A stretch of 64,000 bases of DNA, from contig CAXMMR010000038.1 of NCBI GenBank assembly GCA_963692975.2, positions 60,370 through 124,369 of the forward strand, read 5' to 3'. This document shows, in pieces, positions 62,172 through 64,000 of this stretch. A program made the translations under genes and the position numbers. Origin of the DNA: CAXMMR01 sp963692975 (GTDB lineage Bacteria; Pseudomonadota; Alphaproteobacteria; Acetobacterales; Acetobacteraceae). How positions within the stretch are numbered: position 1 is the stretch's first letter; each line of letters opens with the position of its first letter. Below the pieces are notes generated by a model. It made no database searches. It had not been told where the DNA came from and worked only from the letters and a program-made list of their open reading frames with translations.

Positions 62172-62289
62172 CGCCGCCCGCCGGGGAGATGCCGGCCGGA
62201 CGGGTCGCCGGGCGATGGCGGAGCGCTCTCCCTCGAGCGGTCGGCGGCGGCCTGGCAGTCGACTGGGTCCACAGGCACGGCGTTCGGCG

Positions 62290-63492
62290 TTAGGCCCATT
62301 TCGCCTTGGGCCGGAAGCGCGCCGTCGCGATGTCGCCCGGCCAGACGATCTCGATCTCGCCGTCCTGGATCTGCAGCAGCCCGGCCTCGGTCGCGACGTT
62401 CACCTGATTCTCGAAGCGCACCGGCCCCTTGATGGTGCTGAACGTGCCGCCGGCGATGGCGTCCCGCAGCTTGGCGTGGTCGAGGCCGACCTGGCCGACC
62501 GCCTGCTCGAGGATCTGGCAGGCGACGTAGTTGATGACGCTGTCAAGGTAATCCGGCGGCTCGTTCCATTTGGCCGCGTAGGCGTCGCTGAACGCGCGCG
62601 CCCCCGGCCAGCGCGTCTGCTTTGGCGACCACTCGCCGATCGTCATGACGCCGTCGATCTCGGCCTTGCTGAACTTCCTGGCGAAGAACGCCTCGCTCGG
62701 CCCGATCAGCAGGAACTGCATCTTCGACGCGATGCCAAGCTCGCGCGCGGTGCCCATATAGAGCGCGGCGTCGTCGGGATAGCTCAGCCCGATCACCGCG
62801 TCGGGCGCGGCCGTCTTTACCGCGCTCAGCAGGCCGGTCATGTCGGTGATCGAGGGGGCGTAGTCGGCGTCCTCGACGATGCTGATGCCGGCCGCCTTGA
62901 GGCGCGGCTCGAGGAACTTCCTGGTCTCGAGCGAGGCCGGCAGCTGCAGCGTCAGAACCGCCGCGGATCGGAGCTTCTGAGCCGCCATGAAGTCGGCAAT
63001 CACCGCGCCGTAGGTGTCGGGCAGCGGCTGGGTGAAAAACATGTAGCGCACCCGCAGGTCGCGCAGCAGCGTCGACAGCGCCGAGGCGGCGATCAGCGGA
63101 ACGCGATGGCGCTCGATGATCGGCGCGATGGCGATGTGAAACGGCGTGCCGAACGGCGCCAGCAGCAGATCGACCTGCTCGCGTCCGATCAGGCGGCCGT
63201 AGATCTCGGCCGCCTTCGTCGGATCCGATTCGTCATCGTAATAGACTAGCTCGACCGGCCGCAACCCGGCGCCGGCGATCTTCAGCCCGCCGCGCGCATT
63301 GACCTGGTCGCGCCACAACTCGATCGATTGCAGCATCACCGGGCTCGCGACGCCGAGATAGCCGGTGCGCGCGATCGAGAAGCCGATGCGCACGGGATCG
63401 GCCGCCCGCGCTGTGCGATGGGCGCCGGCAGACACCGCAGCGGCGAGCCCGCCGAGCACCGCCCGGCGGGAGGGCGGGAGCGATGCCGTCAT
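62290..63492 (-). CDS. ABC transporter substrate-binding protein (LivK-like)
   Basis: 400-residue periplasmic binding protein of the type I fold. The signal sequence has a twin-arginine-like SRRAVLGGLAAAVSAGA and ends near TARAAD. The mature part shows VRIGFSIARTGYLGVASPVM, YYDDESDPTKAAEIYGRLI, APFGTPFHIAIAPI and AVIGLSYPDDAALYMGTARE. Substrate specificity is unknown. It is the first gene of the Liv set and is preceded by the GntR gene 11 bases away. Confidence 0.9.
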   Translation of the reverse strand: MTASLPPSRRAVLGGLAAAVSAGAHRTARAADPVRIGFSIARTGYLGVASPVMLQSIELWRDQVNARGGLKIAGAGLRPVELVYYDDESDPTKAAEIYGRLIGREQVDLLLAPFGTPFHIAIAPIIERHRVPLIAASALSTLLRDLRVRYMFFTQPLPDTYGAVIADFMAAQKLRSAAVLTLQLPASLETRKFLEPRLKAAGISIVEDADYAPSITDMTGLLSAVKTAAPDAVIGLSYPDDAALYMGTARELGIASKMQFLLIGPSEAFFARKFSKAEIDGVMTIGEWSPKQTRWPGARAFSDAYAAKWNEPPDYLDSVINYVACQILEQAVGQVGLDHAKLRDAIAGGTFSTIKGPVRFENQVNVATEAGLLQIQDGEIEIVWPGDIATARFRPKAKWA

Positions 63493-63503
63493 GTTGCCTC
63501 CTG

Positions 63504-64000
63504 CTAGCTCGTCACGCGTCGCCGCTGCGTCGCCTTGCCGGCCACGATGACCGCAGCGACCGGCGATGCACGCTCGGGCAGCTGCGGGCGGTGCGGCCGA
63601 GGCTGCACCAGCATCGCCGCCGGCCCCAGATCGGTGACCCGGCTGTTCGGCACGCCCTTCACCAGGCCGCGCTCGATCAGCGCCTGGACGAAGCGCTGCG
63701 CCGTCGCCTCGGCATGCAGCCGGGAGACGATCGCGACGCGCTCGGCGTCACCGTCGCGAAATGCCCGCAGCATCTCATGATGATCCGACTGCGCCTCGTC
63801 GAGGCACTCGACGAAGGAGATCTCCATCCGGATGTAGGACTCGATCTTCGAGCGCAGATTGCCGGCGATTTGCTGCAGGTGCGGACGTCCAGCAGCGGCG
63901 ATCAAGGTGTCGTGAAAGCGCTGGTTTAGGATCGACCAGCGGCTGATCTGCGCCGCACTGAGCCCGACCGTCGGCATCCTATCGAGGTCGCGCAGGCATG
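63504..64000 (-). CDS. GntR/FadR-type regulator, FCD effector domain, partial at right edge
   Basis: The visible part has at least 164 residues running to the window end; the N-terminal helix-turn-helix is outside. The sequence matches the FCD helical domain: ILNQRFHDTLIAAAGRPHLQ, MEISFVECLDEAQSDHHEML and FRDGDAERVAIVSRLHAEAT, including the metal-binding His positions. The C-terminal tail after ALIERGL is Arg/Pro rich. It lies 11 bases from the Liv binding protein gene and very probably regulates the importer and hydroxylase operons in response to a carboxylic acid. Confidence 0.88.
   Translation of the reverse strand, partial: CLRDLDRMPTVGLSAAQISRWSILNQRFHDTLIAAAGRPHLQQIAGNLRSKIESYIRMEISFVECLDEAQSDHHEMLRAFRDGDAERVAIVSRLHAEATAQRFVQALIERGLVKGVPNSRVTDLGPAAMLVQPRPHRPQLPERASPVAAVIVAGKATQRRRVTS

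Overview
The window is about 64 kb of very GC-rich, densely coded DNA. Short intergenic gaps, 4-nt start/stop overlaps (ATGA, GTGA) and GGAG-type ribosome sites are the rule. The gene set (LysR and Crp/Fnr regulators, BY-kinase polysaccharide genes, a CoxMSL-type molybdenum hydroxylase, LivFGHM importers, DUF1302/DUF1329 proteins) fits a free-living, metabolically broad Gram-negative alphaproteobacterium. Acetobacteraceae or another Rhodospirillales is my best guess, but that is inference. I saw no rRNA, tRNA or CRISPR array.

Layout. 1-8.2 kb: a nickel/cobalt permease cut by the left edge, a DUF1810 protein, a SelO-type pseudogene broken by many small indels, two short-chain dehydrogenases, a LysR regulator and a porin. 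8.4-33.4 kb: a large exopolysaccharide/capsule locus. It holds an initiating sugar phosphotransferase, at least four glycosyltransferases, a GDP-mannose-epimerase-like enzyme, a second epimerase, a Wzx-like flippase, an O-antigen ligase/polymerase, two acyltransferases, a beta-helix lipoprotein, a Wzc-like tyrosine kinase, a GMC oxidoreductase, a fatty-acid-hydroxylase-type membrane enzyme and an unusual SGNH hydrolase. A LuxR-type regulator with a degenerate receiver and a VapBC toxin-antitoxin pair lie inside it. 34-39.9 kb: an accessory stretch with an MHS-type transporter, small hypothetical proteins, a fatty-acid desaturase and a Crp/Fnr regulator. 39.9-64 kb: a catabolic island. It combines a three-subunit molybdenum hydroxylase, XdhC, a RutA-like flavin monooxygenase, an isochorismatase-fold amidohydrolase, a zinc-ribbon metallo-hydrolase, an AtzH-like protein, an AraC regulator, an amino-acid-type permease, a Liv ABC importer and a GntR regulator cut by the right edge. 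Interleaved is an envelope set (RND permease, LolA-like DUF1329, DUF1302 barrel, Ycf48-like propeller). The likely theme is uptake and ring-opening of an N-heterocyclic or amide compound; the substrate cannot be read from sequence.

The strongest non-coding signal is a family of interspersed imperfect palindromes (full copies about 200-230 bp, plus solo halves) sitting almost exactly at gene 3' ends, mostly between convergent genes. Four proteins carry C-terminal tails encoded by these elements, and one copy is read in frame as the N-terminus of the Ycf48-like protein. A separate 39-nt hairpin occurs three times downstream of genes in sense orientation, with a compensatory base-pair change in its stem.
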